A stretch of 64,000 nt of DNA from Cunninghamia lanceolata (Eukaryota; Streptophyta; Pinopsida; Cupressales; Cupressaceae), in the NCBI GenBank assembly GCA_027924645.1, contig BSBN01001251.1, forward strand, positions 1,364,001 to 1,428,000, in the 5' to 3' direction. The notes beneath the pieces were generated by a model. The model was not told the origin of the DNA, made no database searches, and worked only from the letters and a program-made list of their open reading frames with translations. The position numbers and the translations under genes were made by a program. This document shows positions 45,171-57,227 of the stretch, piece after piece. Positions within the stretch are counted from its first letter, which is position 1. The number at the start of each line of letters is the position of its first letter.

Positions 45171-46610
45171 TGTTGGAAACTTTCTAGTGTTGTCATTGAT
45201 GTCAACCTCTAGAAGGTAGTTCACTTGGTTTCCAAGCGCTTTTGAGAAAATTTGAATAAGAAGGTGTGCAGTGTGACAAAGATGTGCTCAATTTTATGCT
45301 TTGCATTTCTTCCCAGTTGAAGATATGCTTGTACAGTTTGGAAGTGTTGATTAGAGGTGTTCAGAGGTGTTATATCCAAAGTTTTAGGTTCTAGATCGTG
45401 CGGTAGTGGAAGATGTGTTTGACAAAGTGTTTGCCTGTGTAGAAGACTGACTAGGAGAAATGAGATTGCTCCGCATTTCTCTGCATTGAGGTTTCTTGTC
45501 CTGTGGATCTAGGAATGTGCTTATAAAGTCTATATCTACTTTAACTTGAAGTTTCTAGTGTTGAGTTTCTCTGCAAGTTCAGTTCTTGTGTTGGTGTTCA
45601 GTGGCAATGCATCCTAATGTGCATAATGAAGACATTCTTAGTTTCTGGTGGTTACAGCAGTGTTGTAGAAGATTATGATGGTGTGGAATGTTATGGAAAG
45701 GTGTGTGGATTCTATAGAGTGGTTCTTTGTGGTTTGTATGAGGTTTTTGGATTTGGAGAGGTGTGGAAGTAATCGCTTGTTGTGTTAGTTTAGGTTTGGC
45801 CAACCTGACCTACTAGCACTATTTGTGGAGGTACTTCATGGATTGTGGATGTAATGAGCAGCTTGGGGATACCGATTTGAGGCCTAGTTAACCCTTGGCA
45901 TGGTCCACTTTCACTTCTTTCCACTACAAAAGTGTTTAGTGCTAACCTATTTGGTGTTTCACGTTTGAGGTGCACACGTTTCATTAGGACTGACCTAATT
46001 GAGATTATTTTAGGTCATGGATTGTATATATTGAAGATAAAGTTGAGTGCAGCAAGGTAGAGAAGATGATGCGAATGTGAATCAACCGTAGTGAAGTTGA
46101 CTGCGAGCTTAAATGTTGATGACTCCCAGATGTAGTGAGTAGAAGGTGTCTACATTTCAATGTGCTTGAAGTTGCTGGAGGCAATGAGCCAAAGGTTGTA
46201 GATGGAAAGAAGTTGCAGTGGTGGAATTCTCATATTGCCTTGAGATAGTGAATCTCTTTTTAACAGTTCTTTTATATTCTTCTCTCTTCTGGATAGTGAG
46301 TCCTTTTAGGCAACAAGCCCTTGGCAGTGGCCTTTCTTTTGGGTAGTAAGCCCTTGGCAGTGAGCCTACTTGTATTTAGTGTTGCTATTCATATATATGT
46401 GAGTTAATCCTCACCATGGTATTTCCCTTCTTAGGTTTTCCACATAAATCTGGTGTTCTTATGCATTTGGATGTGTTTGCATTGATGCTTCATATGTTTA
46501 CATTCTGATAATGCATGATAAGAGGTTGATGTTTGAAATTGCTTTAAGGGTTTAAAGTTTTAATACACAACTAATTCACCCCCCTCTTAGTTGTCCTATG
46601 CATTCTAACA
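45171..46610 (+). repeat. 5' LTR of A2
   Basis: Starts TGTTGGAAAC and ends TTCTAACA, the intact TG..CA form of this family. TATA-like TATATATT near 46025. GCAGTGAGCC-type motifs at about 46130-46370. Confidence 0.93.
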
Positions 46611-46624
46611 ATTGGTATTAGGGC
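46611..46624 (+). promoter_or_regulatory. Decayed primer binding site of A2
   Basis: ATTGGTATTAGGGC, two changes from the A1 site. Confidence 0.8.
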
Positions 46625-46665
46625 TAGTTCCCTTGAAGAAGCTTAACCACTTGGGATAGACCTAG

Positions 46666-47700
46666 ATGGCACATAGGAAAGGTATTGAGGTTCTAGTGTT
46701 TGTTGGAACAAACTATGCTTTTTGGAAGACCGAGATGGAAAGCTTTCTTATCTCATTAGGATATGTCATATGGAAGTTAGTTGAAAAAAAATTACTATAC
46801 CTACTAATGGTCTAAAGGATGAAGATGAGATTAAAGACTATGAGAACAATGGCAAGGGAAGGAGTGCTCTTCTGAACAATCTTTCTAATTCAGAACTAGT
46901 GAAGGTAATGAACTAAAAAATTTCTCATGAGATTTGGAAGAAGCTGGAAAGTACCTATGAAGGAGATGACAAGTTCAAGAAAGCAAAGATGCAGATTTTG
47001 AAGGCTAGGTTTGAAACCCTAAGGATGTCAGAGGATGAAAATATTGCAAGATACATGTAGAGAGTGGACGAGGTTGTCAATTCCATCAATGGTCTTGGTG
47101 GAAAGCTGGAGGAAAGTGAAGTGGTAAAGAAGGTACTAAGAACTCTTCCAAAATCTTATTGTGCTAAAGTTTATACTATTGAAGAGACTCAAAATTTGGA
47201 TAATTATTCTAGGGATCAAATGTTTGGTACTTTAACTACTTTTGAGATAAGAGAATTTTGTCAAGATGATTCAAGAAAAGTAATTGCTTTTAAGGCCAGC
47301 AAGATAGAAAAGAATGACAAGTCAAATCTAGATGATTTTGATGAAGTAGAAGCAAACTTTGTAAGTAGATCGAAAAAGGGCTTTGGAAAATATAGAGGTA
47401 GGTTACCTTTCAAATTATTTAACTATGGAAAGATAGGTCATTACACTTCAAAATTTCCAGTCAAGATTTCAAATGACAAATACAAGGATAACAAAGGAAA
47501 ATCATTCAAGAGGAGTTATTATGTTAAATAAGATGACAGCATATCTGATGATGAGTTTGACTATCTAGATAATGAAAGTGATGAATTCTTGTTCATGGCA
47601 CTGAATGTTGGAACCAACACTACTAACCCTGAAAGATGCATAAAATAAATTACTCTGAAAATAGGCCACAACATCAAAGGAGCTCTAGTAACTTCTTTTC
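46666..47700 (+). pseudogene. gag: A2 Gag with destroyed zinc knuckle
   Basis: ATG at 46666 aligns with A1 Gag. A one-base loss in the A-run near 46785 shifts the frame; a TAA lies at about 46915 and a TAG at 47058-47060 (shared with A1). The knuckle reads LFNYGKIGHYTSKF, so all three Cys of CCHC are lost and only His remains. A TAA near 47529 and others follow. Confidence 0.88.
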
Positions 47701-48840
47701 ATACAAGAGAAGAGGAGAATGAATGGTTAATTGATAGTGAGTGTTCAAATAATATGACAGGTGATAGGAATAAGTTTGTTAAGCTTGCAAAGTTTGATGG
47801 AGGTTTTGTTAAGTTTGGAGATGATGCATCTGCTAAGATCTATGGAAAAGGTTCAATTAGTTTTGATGGTAAGCACAATACAAATGATGTTCTTTATGTC
47901 AAGGGTCTTCAACATAATCTTCTAAGTGTAGGACAAATGTGTAGTAGAGGATATAACCTTGTGTGTCACGATGGTGGTTGTGAAATCAGAAAAGAAAGTT
48001 CTAGAACTCTAGTTGCTACAGGGACAAGGACAAAAGGAAATGTATATCATCTCAAAGGTGCAAATGGTATATGCTTCATAACTCAAATTAATGAAAGTTG
48101 GCTATGGCATAGAAGAATGTGTCATATCAATTTTGATAGCCTGGTAAGGATCAAGTCTACTCAAGATATGAGAGATCTACCAAGAATTGCAAAGCCCATC
48201 AATGCAATTTGCAAGGAATGTCAGATAGGGAAGCAAACAAGGAAGAACTTCAAAACCAAAGAGTATTCTACCATAGGACCGTTGGATTTGGTGCATACAA
48301 ATCTGCATGGACCCCCAAGAATGGGATGTTTTCAAGGTGACAGAGGTGGTGAGTTCACCTCCAATACGTTTAATTGTTTTTGTGAAGATCATGGAATAAA
48401 AAGGCATCTATCATCGGCTAAGACTCCTCAATAGAATGGAGTTGCTAAAAGGAAGAATAGGATAGTTCAAGAATCAGCAAGGACTATGTTAAAAGAAGCA
48501 AGTCTACCAGATAGCTATTGGAGAGAAGCTATTCACACTACAATCTACATACAAAACAGAGTACAAGCAAGGGTCAACAATTCAAAGACTCCATATGAAC
48601 TATGGTATGGAAGAACTCCTACTGTAAAATATTTTAGATTATTTGGAGTCAAGTGCTACATTAGGAGAGATGAAGAAAACTTGGGAAAGTTTGATACAAT
48701 ATCAGATGAAGAAATCTTTCTTGGATATTCTACAAAGAGTAAGGCTTACAAGTGCTACAACAAGAGGCTAATGAAGTTAGTTGAAAGTGCAAATGTCAAA
48801 GTGGATGAAGAACCACATCAAAGCTTAGACTGATAGAAGA
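47701..48840 (+). pseudogene. pol: A2 protease and internally deleted integrase
   Basis: The protease site is IDSECSNNMTG, the same Gly-to-Glu change as in A1. Then LYVKGLQHNLLSVGQM and the pre-integrase part LWHRRMCHINFDSL. The first Asp of integrase has become Asn (HTNLHGP). A deletion of about 148 bases at about 48330 joins CFQ to GDRGGEF, removing the core between the first and second Asp. The Glu position is Lys (VAKRKN), preceded by TAG (48432-48434), shared with A1. The integrase C-terminal region is open to 48833. Confidence 0.87.
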
Positions 48841-50545
48841 ATATGAATCTGATGATCCCCCTTACAGAGAAGAAGAGGAAAAGGAGATGCAGGTTAATGA
48901 AGAAGATGCTCCAAAAAGGGTTCCTAAGACTCCCAAGTATGTACAGAAGAATCACTCTGAAAATCAAATCATTGGAGATAAGAACAAAGATGTATTAACA
49001 AGAAGGATAACTGCTATGGCAGATGAATAGGTAAATTTGTGCTTGTTTTCTAAAATAGAACCTAGAACAGTGACTGAAGCATGCAAAGATGAACACTGGA
49101 TCAAAGCTATGGAAGAAGAATTGATGCAGATTGAGAAAAATCTAACTTGAGAAATTGTCCCAAGACCAGCAGACAAAAATGTAATAGGAACTAAATGGGT
49201 ATTGGAACAAATTGAATGAGAATGGAGAAGTGGTCAGAAATAAGGCTAGGCTTGTGTGTAAAGGCTACTCACAAGTGGAAGGAATAGATTATGAGGAAAC
49301 ATATGCTCTAGTGGCAAGAATGGAGGCCATTAGAATGTTCTTGGCCTTTGTAGCTCATTAGGACTTCAAAGTTTATCAAATGGACATGAAATCTACATTC
49401 TTGAATGGAGAGTTGGAAGAAGAGGTATACATTGAGCAACTGGAAGGCTTTCAGTTATTAGATGAACCAAATATGGTTGACAAATTGAAGAAGGCATTGT
49501 ATGGACTTAAGCAGGCTCCTAGAGCTTGGTATGCAAGGTTGGATAAGTACCTGCTACAACAAGGATTCAAAAAGGGTACTGTAGATAGCAATTTATACTT
49601 CAAGGTTGAAGAAGATCAAATCCTAATTGTGGAGGTGTATGTTGATGACATATTTTTGGAGGAAATGAAGGTACGTGCAAAGGATTTGTAGAAGAGATGT
49701 AGAAAGAGTTTGAAATGTTAATGTGTGGGGAAATGAATTTCTTCCTTGGGTTACAAATCAATCAATCAAAAAAAAGTATTTTCATTTCATAGTTGAAGTA
49801 TGTTAAAGAAATGTTGAAGAAGTTTGGAATGAAAGACTCCAAACTGGTATGTACTCCCATGACTACTGGTTGTAAGTTAAGCAATGATGATGAATCTCCT
49901 AAGGTTGATTAGAGCAAGTACAGATCAATGATTGGTAGACTGTTATACCTAATTGCTACTAGACCATATATCATGCATTCAATTTGTCTTGTGGCTAAAT
50001 TGCAAGCTAATCCTAGAGAGTCGCATGTTTCATTATTGAAAAGGATATTTAGATACTTGAAAAGCATTGGCTTATGGTATCCCAAGGATACTAATTTATC
50101 TTTGAGTGCATATACAAATGCAGATTGAGTAGGATGTATAGATGATAGAAGAAGTACAAGTCGTGGTGCTTTCTTTCTCACAAGCAGACTAGTCTCATGG
50201 CTGAGTAAGAAGTAGGAATCTGTATCATTATCTACTGCAAAGGTAGTGTACATTCCAGTAGCATCTTGCTACACACAGGTGTTATAGATGAAGAAAACAT
50301 TGAAGGATATCAAAGTATCATATGATGAACCTGTTCCTATCTTATGTGATAATACAAGTGCTATCAACATTTCAAAGAATCCGGTAATGCATTCAAGAAC
50401 AAAGCATATTTCAATCCGATATCACTTTCTAAGAGAGAAGGTTGCAGAGAATGAGGTGAAATTGGAGTATGTGCCTACCAAGGATCACATTGCAGATATC
50501 TTTACAAAGGCCCTTTTTAAAGACACTTTTGAGTATCTTTGGTAG
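48841..50545 (+). pseudogene. pol: A2 reverse transcriptase and RNase H
   Basis: RT motifs: [63 protein letters not shown] and VYVDDIF with the catalytic YVDD. A frameshift follows at about 49655. RNase H: NADW-like site with a TGA (NAD*VGC), STSRGAFFL, LSKK*ESVSLSTAKV, ILCDNTSAINISKN. Most stops are TAG in place of Gln. This is the only copy of family A in the window with the RT core. Confidence 0.88.
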
Positions 50546-50980
50546 AAGTTAGGGGTCATTGCCCCTCTTTCTTTTAATTAGATGCATAAGTGTGTGCCTT
50601 TATTTGGGAAGCATTTCAAGATATATTCTTAGTCCTGGACTGATCTTGGAGGCTACCTCTCAGCGGGAGTAGGTAGTGATACTATTGTTGGTTGGTGCAG
50701 TCAAATAGATCATATCTTATGACCCTAAGGGGGAGAGTACAGAAAAGTGAAAGTAGTGGAGAAAAAGCAAGTGCTTGCTGGTGTTGCAAGTGTTTCCCTT
50801 TGCCATTGATGTCAAAGGGAGAGAGAATTAAAGTGGTTAAAAAACCATTGTGCAGGAAAGTATGTGAAGAGTAAGAGTTGTTCCAATCATGGGGAGTACT
50901 ACTAAGCTACTAATTGATTGCTTTAGGTCTTGATGGTTTTTTTGAAAGTTAGTCTTGCCATCAATGACAAAGGGGGAGAT
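50546..50980 (+). other. A2 3' untranslated region with two polypurine tracts
   Basis: GTCAAAGGGAGAGAG at 50811-50825 and CAAAGGGGGAGAT at 50968-50980. The 12-base inverted repeat is CATCAATGACAA (50959-50970) with TTGTCATTGATG (51000-51011). Confidence 0.8.
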
Positions 50981-51874
50981 TGTTGGAAACTTGCTGGTGT
51001 TGTCATTGATGTCAACCTCTAGTGGATAGTTCACTTGGTTTCCAAGTGCTTTTGAGAAATTTTGAATAAGAATGTGTGTAGTGTGATAGAGATGTGCTCA
51101 GTGTTGTGCTTCACATTTCTTCCCAGTTGAAGATACACTTGTGCAGTTTGGAAGTGTTGATCAAAGGTGTTCAGAGGTGTTATATCTAGAGTTTCAGGTT
51201 CTAGATTATGCAGCAGTGGAAGATATGTTTGACAGAGTGTTTGCCTATGTAGAAGACTGTCTGGGAGAAATGGGATTGCTCCACATTTCTCCGCATTGAA
51301 GTTTCTTGTCCTACGGATCTAGGAATGTGCTTATAAAGTCTATATCTACTTTTCCTTGAAGTTTATAGTGTTGAGTTTCTCCACAAGTTTAGTTCTTGTT
51401 TTGGTGTTGAGTGGCAATGCATCTTGATGTGCATAATGAAGACATTGTTTGTTTTAGGTGGTTGTGGTAGTGTTGTAGAAGATTCTAATGGTGTGGAATG
51501 TTATGGAAAGGTGTGTAGATTATGTAGAGTGGTTCTTTGTGGTTTGCATCATTTTTTTGGACTTGGAGAGGTGTGGAAGTGATCACTTGTTGTGTTAGTT
51601 TAGGTTTGGTCGACCTGACCTACTAGCACTATTTGCGCAGGTTCTTCATGGATTATAGATGTAATGAGTAGTGTGGGGATACAAATTTGAATCCTAGTTG
51701 ACCCTTGGCATGGTCCACTTTCACTTCTTTCTACTATGGAATTGTTTAGTGCCAACCTATTTGGTGTTGTACATTTGAGGTGCACATGTTTAATTAGGAC
51801 CAACCTAATTGAGATTGTTTTAGGTCATCGATGGTATATATGCAAGATAAAGTCAAGTGGGGCAAGGTAGAGAA
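50981..51874 (+). repeat. 3' LTR of A2, first part
   Basis: Copy of 45171 onward, cut after GTAGAGAA. The rest is predicted beyond the A3 element. Confidence 0.9.
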
Positions 51875-52777
51875 TGTTGGAAACTTGCTGGTGTTGTCAT
51901 TGATGTCAACCTCTAGCAGGTTGTTCACTTGCTTTCCAAGTGCTTTTGAGTAAATTTGAATAAGATGGTTTGTAGTATGACAGAGATGTGATCAATGTTG
52001 TGCTCCACATTTCTTCCTAGTTGAAGTATGCTTGTCCAGTTTGGAAGTGTTGATTAGAGGTGTTATATCTAGAATTTGAGGTTCTAGATCGTGCGGTAGT
52101 GGAAGATATGTTTGACATAGTGTTTACCTATGTAGAAGACTATCTGGTAGAAATGAGATTGCTCTACATCTCTCTGCATTGAGGTTTCTTGTCCTATAGA
52201 TCTGGGGATGTACTTCTATAGTTTATATCTACCTTTTCTTGAAGTTTCTAGTGTTGGGTTGCTCCATAAGATCAGTTCTTCTGTTGGTGTTCAGTGGTAG
52301 TGGATTCTAATGTGCATATTGAAGATATTCTTTGTGTCAGATGGTTACAGTAGTGTTGTAGATCTTTCTGATGATGTTGAATGTTGTGGAAAGGTCTGTG
52401 GATGGTGTGGAGTGTCTCTCTATGATCTGCATTATGTGTTTAGACTTGGAGAAGTGTGGATGTGGCTATTATCTCAAGTTTGGTCAACCTGGCTTGTTGG
52501 CGCCATTTGCAGAAGTGCCTCGTGGATTGCAAATGTGATGAGCAACTTGGTGATACACATTTGAGTCCTAGTTATCCCTTGACATGGTCCAATTTCACTT
52601 CTTTCCACTGCAAAAGTGTTTAGTACCGACCTAAGTGATGTTGCATGTGTGTAATGCACATGCTTCATTAGGACCAAACTAATTGAGATAGGTCTTGGTT
52701 GTGGATGGTATAAATGCAAGATAAAGTTGTGTGGACAAAGTAGAGAAGATGTTGTGAATGTGAATCAAGGGTAGTGG
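51875..52777 (+). mobile_element. Copia A3, first 0.9 kb of its LTR
   Basis: A new TGTTGGAAACTTGCTGG start lies inside the A2 LTR. The LTR runs past its TATA box (TATAAAT near 52710) and breaks off at GGTAGTG, where chromovirus E begins. The expected target copy is GAGAA (51870-51874). Whether A3 is a solo LTR or a full element cannot be told from this window. Confidence 0.85.
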
Positions 52778-54084
52778 TGCAGGGGCCCAAGACAAATTTT
52801 GAATTTTTGGGTTTAATAAAGAGCCTAGGTGGAGTTTTCTTGATAAATGATGTAATAAAGCCCATTAGAGGCATTTTCATATAGTGGAGGATGAGGATCT
52901 TCAATATTTGCTTAATATTAGGACTGTCTAATTTGGGCATTATAGTGGACAGGCTATTTTATGCCTTATTTTTGGCTTTTCCATGATGGTGGAGTAGTGG
53001 AACATTGAGTTTATTGTAAACATGATATATTGTACCTTTGGCATGCAAAGAGGAGGTAGAGAGAAAGTTTGAAGTGAGGAAAATAAAGAGATTTCTAGTT
53101 TTTCTATATTATTCACTATTTTTTCTATTTTCCTAGCACTGGTATGTGACCATACTATACTGTCAAGAGCTCCAATGTCTAAAATTTTGAAATGAGTTGA
53201 ACAAGATTTCATTTGCATCTAATTAGGTAGATTTTCATTGTTCTTGAAGCATTCTATAACCAGTTTTCTGAAATTGGGTCCTATACCCTAGTTTTGAGGG
53301 TTTTGGGCAAATCGATGGGGTTTTGATCCCATTCCACCTATGTCATAGCTCAAAATAGGTGGAATGGGTTTAGTTAGTTTTTGTTTCTTCATTCATGTCA
53401 TTACAGGAGCAGGGGATTGGAAAAGAGCAGTGTTTGAATCCATTTACACCTAATATCCTCATGTATTAGGTCTTCTCGCATAGGTGGAGTAGATTTTTGA
53501 TGAATAGTTGACTTGGGATGAGCTAAGATCCCTCAAATCAGCATATTCAATCCATTTTCAATCAAATACATGCCCTGGAGTAGGTCTTGGAAGTTTGGAG
53601 CAAGTTTAACATACACTTGCTTTGTTAAGGAGGCCTAATTAAGCCTAGAACAACGGGAACAGTCACTTTTTGAGGCCTATGTTCCAAAGAAACCTATACT
53701 TCATGCTTGATATGTTGTGAATAAGATTAATGGGTATCTAAAAAGATAATTTGTTCATGGGTTTGCCAAGTATTTTGTCAGTTATGCATGAAAAACCCTA
53801 TTCCAAGGGCTACAAGAAATTTGGGCTAATTACAAGGGAACGTCTAGAAGGGTAGGGTGTTATGGTTCTTGGAGACCTTTAGTGGTCTTATATTGTCAAA
53901 ATAGAGTGGTTAAAGGTGTGGTAAGAGTTCATTAAGAGGGTGAACTCATAAGACCCCCATTTGTGCATTTGTCAACCATTGATAAGCATGCTAGGTGAAG
54001 AGGAAGCCTATCATATTAGGACAGTCAGTCAAATGAACCTCATGAATCCTTTTAGGTATTTTTAGAAGCCTCCCTTACTTTGCA
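52778..54084 (+). repeat. 5' LTR of E
   Basis: Begins TGCAGGGGCCC at about 52778 (junction uncertain by about three bases) and ends TTTGCA at 54084, six bases before the primer site. No second copy is present in the window to prove the ends. Confidence 0.7.
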
Positions 54085-54089
54085 TCAAG

Positions 54090-54106
54090 TGGTATTAGAG
54101 CATAGG
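54090..54106 (+). promoter_or_regulatory. Primer binding site of E
   Basis: TGGTATTAGAGCATAGG, Met type with one change. Confidence 0.82.
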
Positions 54107-54143
54107 TTTTGACTAGTAAAGTGGGAAGAGTTGAGTTTACAAG

Positions 54144-55202
54144 ATGCCTCCTAGAAACAATCCAGTCCTCACTAGAGAAGTAAGAATGATGAAGGAATCC
54201 CAAGATGGAGTCCTATCCAAACTTGCAGACATAGAAGCAAACCTAAGAAGAGGTGGGGTCATTGAGGAAGAGAGTGACCAAGAGAATGAGGGTGAGAATG
54301 AACACCCTCAAGAGGGATCCAATGTGGAAGAGATGGATCAAGATGATAGAAGGTTTATGAAGATGATGTAGACTGTGAAAGGAGAAAGCATTGATGTCAA
54401 AATGGAGTTACCCATGTATGAAGGAAAAATGAACAGTGAGGAAGTATTAGATTGGATTGATTCTTTATATAACTACTTTGAGTACAAAGAGATGCCATAA
54501 GAGAAAAAGGTCAAATTGGCAAAGACCAAGTTGAAGGGACCAGCATTGACATGGTGGAACTATTTTCAATCAGAGAGGTTGAGGAAAGGAAAAGCAAAAA
54601 TTAGTTCATGGGACCGGATGGTGTCCAAATTGAAGAGCCAATTCCTTCCAAAGGATTATTGAATTCAAACCTTCATAAGGTTACAAAAATTAAAGCAAAA
54701 AGAAATGGATGTTATGGCCTATACTGAAGAATTCCACAAGCTGACCATGAGGACAGGGCACAATGAAGATGAGGTTGAGAAAATTGCTAGATATATCAAT
54801 GGGCTTAGGCTCAATATTCAGGATGAAATAAGCCTTGCCACCCTTAGAAATGTGGAATAATGTTTCCAATTGGTAATAAGGGAAGAAGAGAAGTTAAAAA
54901 GAAGATAAGAACAACAGGCTAGGGGTAGAGGAAAGAATAATAGAGGCAGAGGTAACGTTGGGGGAAGGACACAATTCCAAAAAGAATCAAGTGGACAGCA
55001 AGAGCAAAAAGGGGAATCAAGTGGTAGGGGAAGTTTTAGAGGTAGAAGACCTAACACTAAAGGAAGATTTGGTGGCCAAGGAAGAGGGTCAAGCACCTTC
55101 TCAGGAAAATGTTACAACTATAATTAGTTTGGCCATCTTGCATTCAAGTGCCCAGACAAGAAAACATTAAGTTCTTATGGAGGTGAACGCAGAACCCAAA
55201 TA
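54144..55202 (+). pseudogene. gag: E Gag
   Basis: ATG at 54144 (MPPRNNPVLTREVRMMKES). Capsid part: PMYEGKMNSEEVLDWIDSLY, LKGPALTWWNYFQ, SKLKSQFLPKDY. Then an Arg/Gly-rich basic tract and a CCHC knuckle at about 55110-55151 reading CYNYN*FGHLAFKC, with the second Cys changed to Tyr and a TAG at 55125. Other stops: TAG 54369, TAA near 54498, TGA near 54660, and TAA near 54858 and 54906. The frame is otherwise continuous into protease. Confidence 0.88.
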
Positions 55203-55910
55203 GTGCATGAAGAAGACAGTGAAAGTGTCAATTCACCACTTCAGCCTACTATTCCTGAGGTAGGTGATACACTGATGATAAGGAGGACACTCCTCAAGGT
55301 GCCAACAACCAAGGATACTTCACAAAGGAAGTCATTGTTTAGAACAACTTGCAAGTCACATGGAAAGGTATGCAAAGTAGTTGTTGATTCTGGTTCTACT
55401 AACAATATGGTTTCCTTACAAATGGTAGAGAAGTTGAACCTAAAGAGAATTCCTCACCCCACACCCTACAAAGTGTCATGGTTAAACAAAGGTCAACAAG
55501 TCTTGGTAAATAAACAGTCATGGGTAGAGTTTAACATTAGGGGTTATAGAGATAAGATCCTTTGTGACATTATTCCTATGGATGTTTGTCACCTGCTACT
55601 AGGAAGACCATGGCAACATAACAAAAAGTGCAAGCATGATGGCCAGAAGAATATTTATGTGATAGAAAAGGATGGAGTCTCATTCTCTTTAACACCCCTT
55701 CAAGAGGAAGAATCTGATAAACAAGTTGGGTCTAGCATCATGGTAGTAGGAGAGAAAGAGTTTCTGTAAACAATGAAGGAGGAAGGATAGGGATTTGCAG
55801 TAGTAATCAGACCTAAGACCAAGTCTGATGTAGTAGCAAATAAGGTGGGAGACATACCTAGTGAGGTTTAGTCTTTGTTGAACAAGTATAAGGATATAGT
55901 GGTAGATTAG
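55203..55910 (+). pseudogene. pol: E protease
   Basis: VVVDSGSTNNMVS is the intact Asp-Ser-Gly site. VCHLLLGRPWQHNKKCKHDG is the second conserved block. Stops at 55767 (TAA), about 55788 (TAG), 55869 (TAG) and 55908 (TAG) precede RT. Confidence 0.9.
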
Positions 55911-57227
55911 TTGCCAAGTTCCTTACCTCCCATGAGAGATATCAATCATCACATAGACCTAATCCCTAGAGCCAATTTGCCTAATAAGGTTGCATACAAG
56001 CTAACCCCACAACAGAATGAAGAAATCAAAGCACAAGTCCAAGAATTGTTAGATAAGGGTCTCATTAGAGAAATCTTAAGTCCATGTGTTGTCCCTACTG
56101 TTTTAGCACCCAAAAAAGGTGGAGAGTGGAGGATGTGTACTGATTCAAGGGCCATAAACAAACTCACAATCAGATATAGGTTCCCAACACCTAGAATGGA
56201 GGACCCAATGCACTATTTAGGGGGTGCATGTTACTTCTCAAAGATTGATCTCAAAAGTGGATATCACCAAATTAGAATAAAGGAAGGAGATGAATGGAAA
56301 ATTGCCTTTAAAACCAATGAAGGACTATATGAATGGATGGTAATGCCCTTTGGATTGTCTAATGCTCCTAGTACATTTATGAGATTAATGAATGAGGTCT
56401 TGAAGCCTTTCATTGGAAAGTTTGTTGTTGTTTATTTAGATGATATTCTTGTGTTTAGAAAGACAAAGGAGGAGCACTTGCAACATCTTGACATGGTTTT
56501 GTAGAGATTGAATGAGGAGAAGTTGATGATCAACCTCAAAAAATGTGAGTTTATGAAGGAAGAACTAGTAGACCTTGGTTTTGTGATCTCCAAAGGCATG
56601 TTGAAGATGGATCCTTCCAAGGTTGAAGCCATTCTTAGTTGGCTAGCTCCAAAATCAGTAGGAGAGGTAAGAAGCTTTCATGGTTTAGCTACCTTCTATA
56701 GGAAATTTATTAAGAATTTCAGTCATATTTGTTCTCCAATCCTTGACACCATCAAAGGAGATAAGAAAAGGAAATTTTAGTGGACTAAGGAGGTAGAAAA
56801 GAGCTTTGAATACTTGAAAAATAGAGTGGCACAACAACCCATCCTTACTCTACCTGACTTCAACAAGATCTTCACAGTGGAGTGTGATGCTAGTGGATCT
56901 GCAGTAGGTGTAGTCTTGAGCCAAGAAGGCAAACCAATGGCTTTCTTTAGTGAAAAGATCAATGAAGCCAAAAGAAAGTATTCTTCATATGACTTAGAAC
57001 TATATGCACTAGTGTAGTCCCTAAGGAAGTGGAGACATTACCTCTTGCCTAAGGAATTTATAGTCTTCACAGATAATCATGCTCTGAGTTTTTTGAACAA
57101 TCAAGACAAGTTGAGTCATAGGCATGTAAAGTGGGTTGAGTACTTGTAGAGTTACACATTCATCATCAAGCACAAGAAAGGCCAAGCTAACAAGGTAGAA
57201 GATGCCTTAAGTAGGAGACCAGTCCTA
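55911..57227 (+). pseudogene. pol: E reverse transcriptase and RNase H
   Basis: RT motifs: [55 protein letters not shown] and [10 protein letters not shown] (YLDD). Thumb: [16 protein letters not shown]. RNase H: VECDASGSAVGVVLSQ, YSSYDLELYALV, FTDNHAL. TAG stops at 56502, 56778, 57015 and 57147, mostly at Gln positions (for example F*WTKE for FQWTKE). Confidence 0.92.

Larger units (their letters stand above)
45171..51874 (+). mobile_element. Copia element A2, 3' LTR cut by A3
   Basis: Same family as A1. 5' LTR 45171-46610, decayed primer site, gag-pol, polypurine tract and a 3' LTR starting at 50981 that is cut at 51874 by another LTR of the family. It keeps the RT region missing in A1 but lacks about 150 bases of integrase that A1 retains. 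Its right end should lie beyond the window. Confidence 0.9.
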
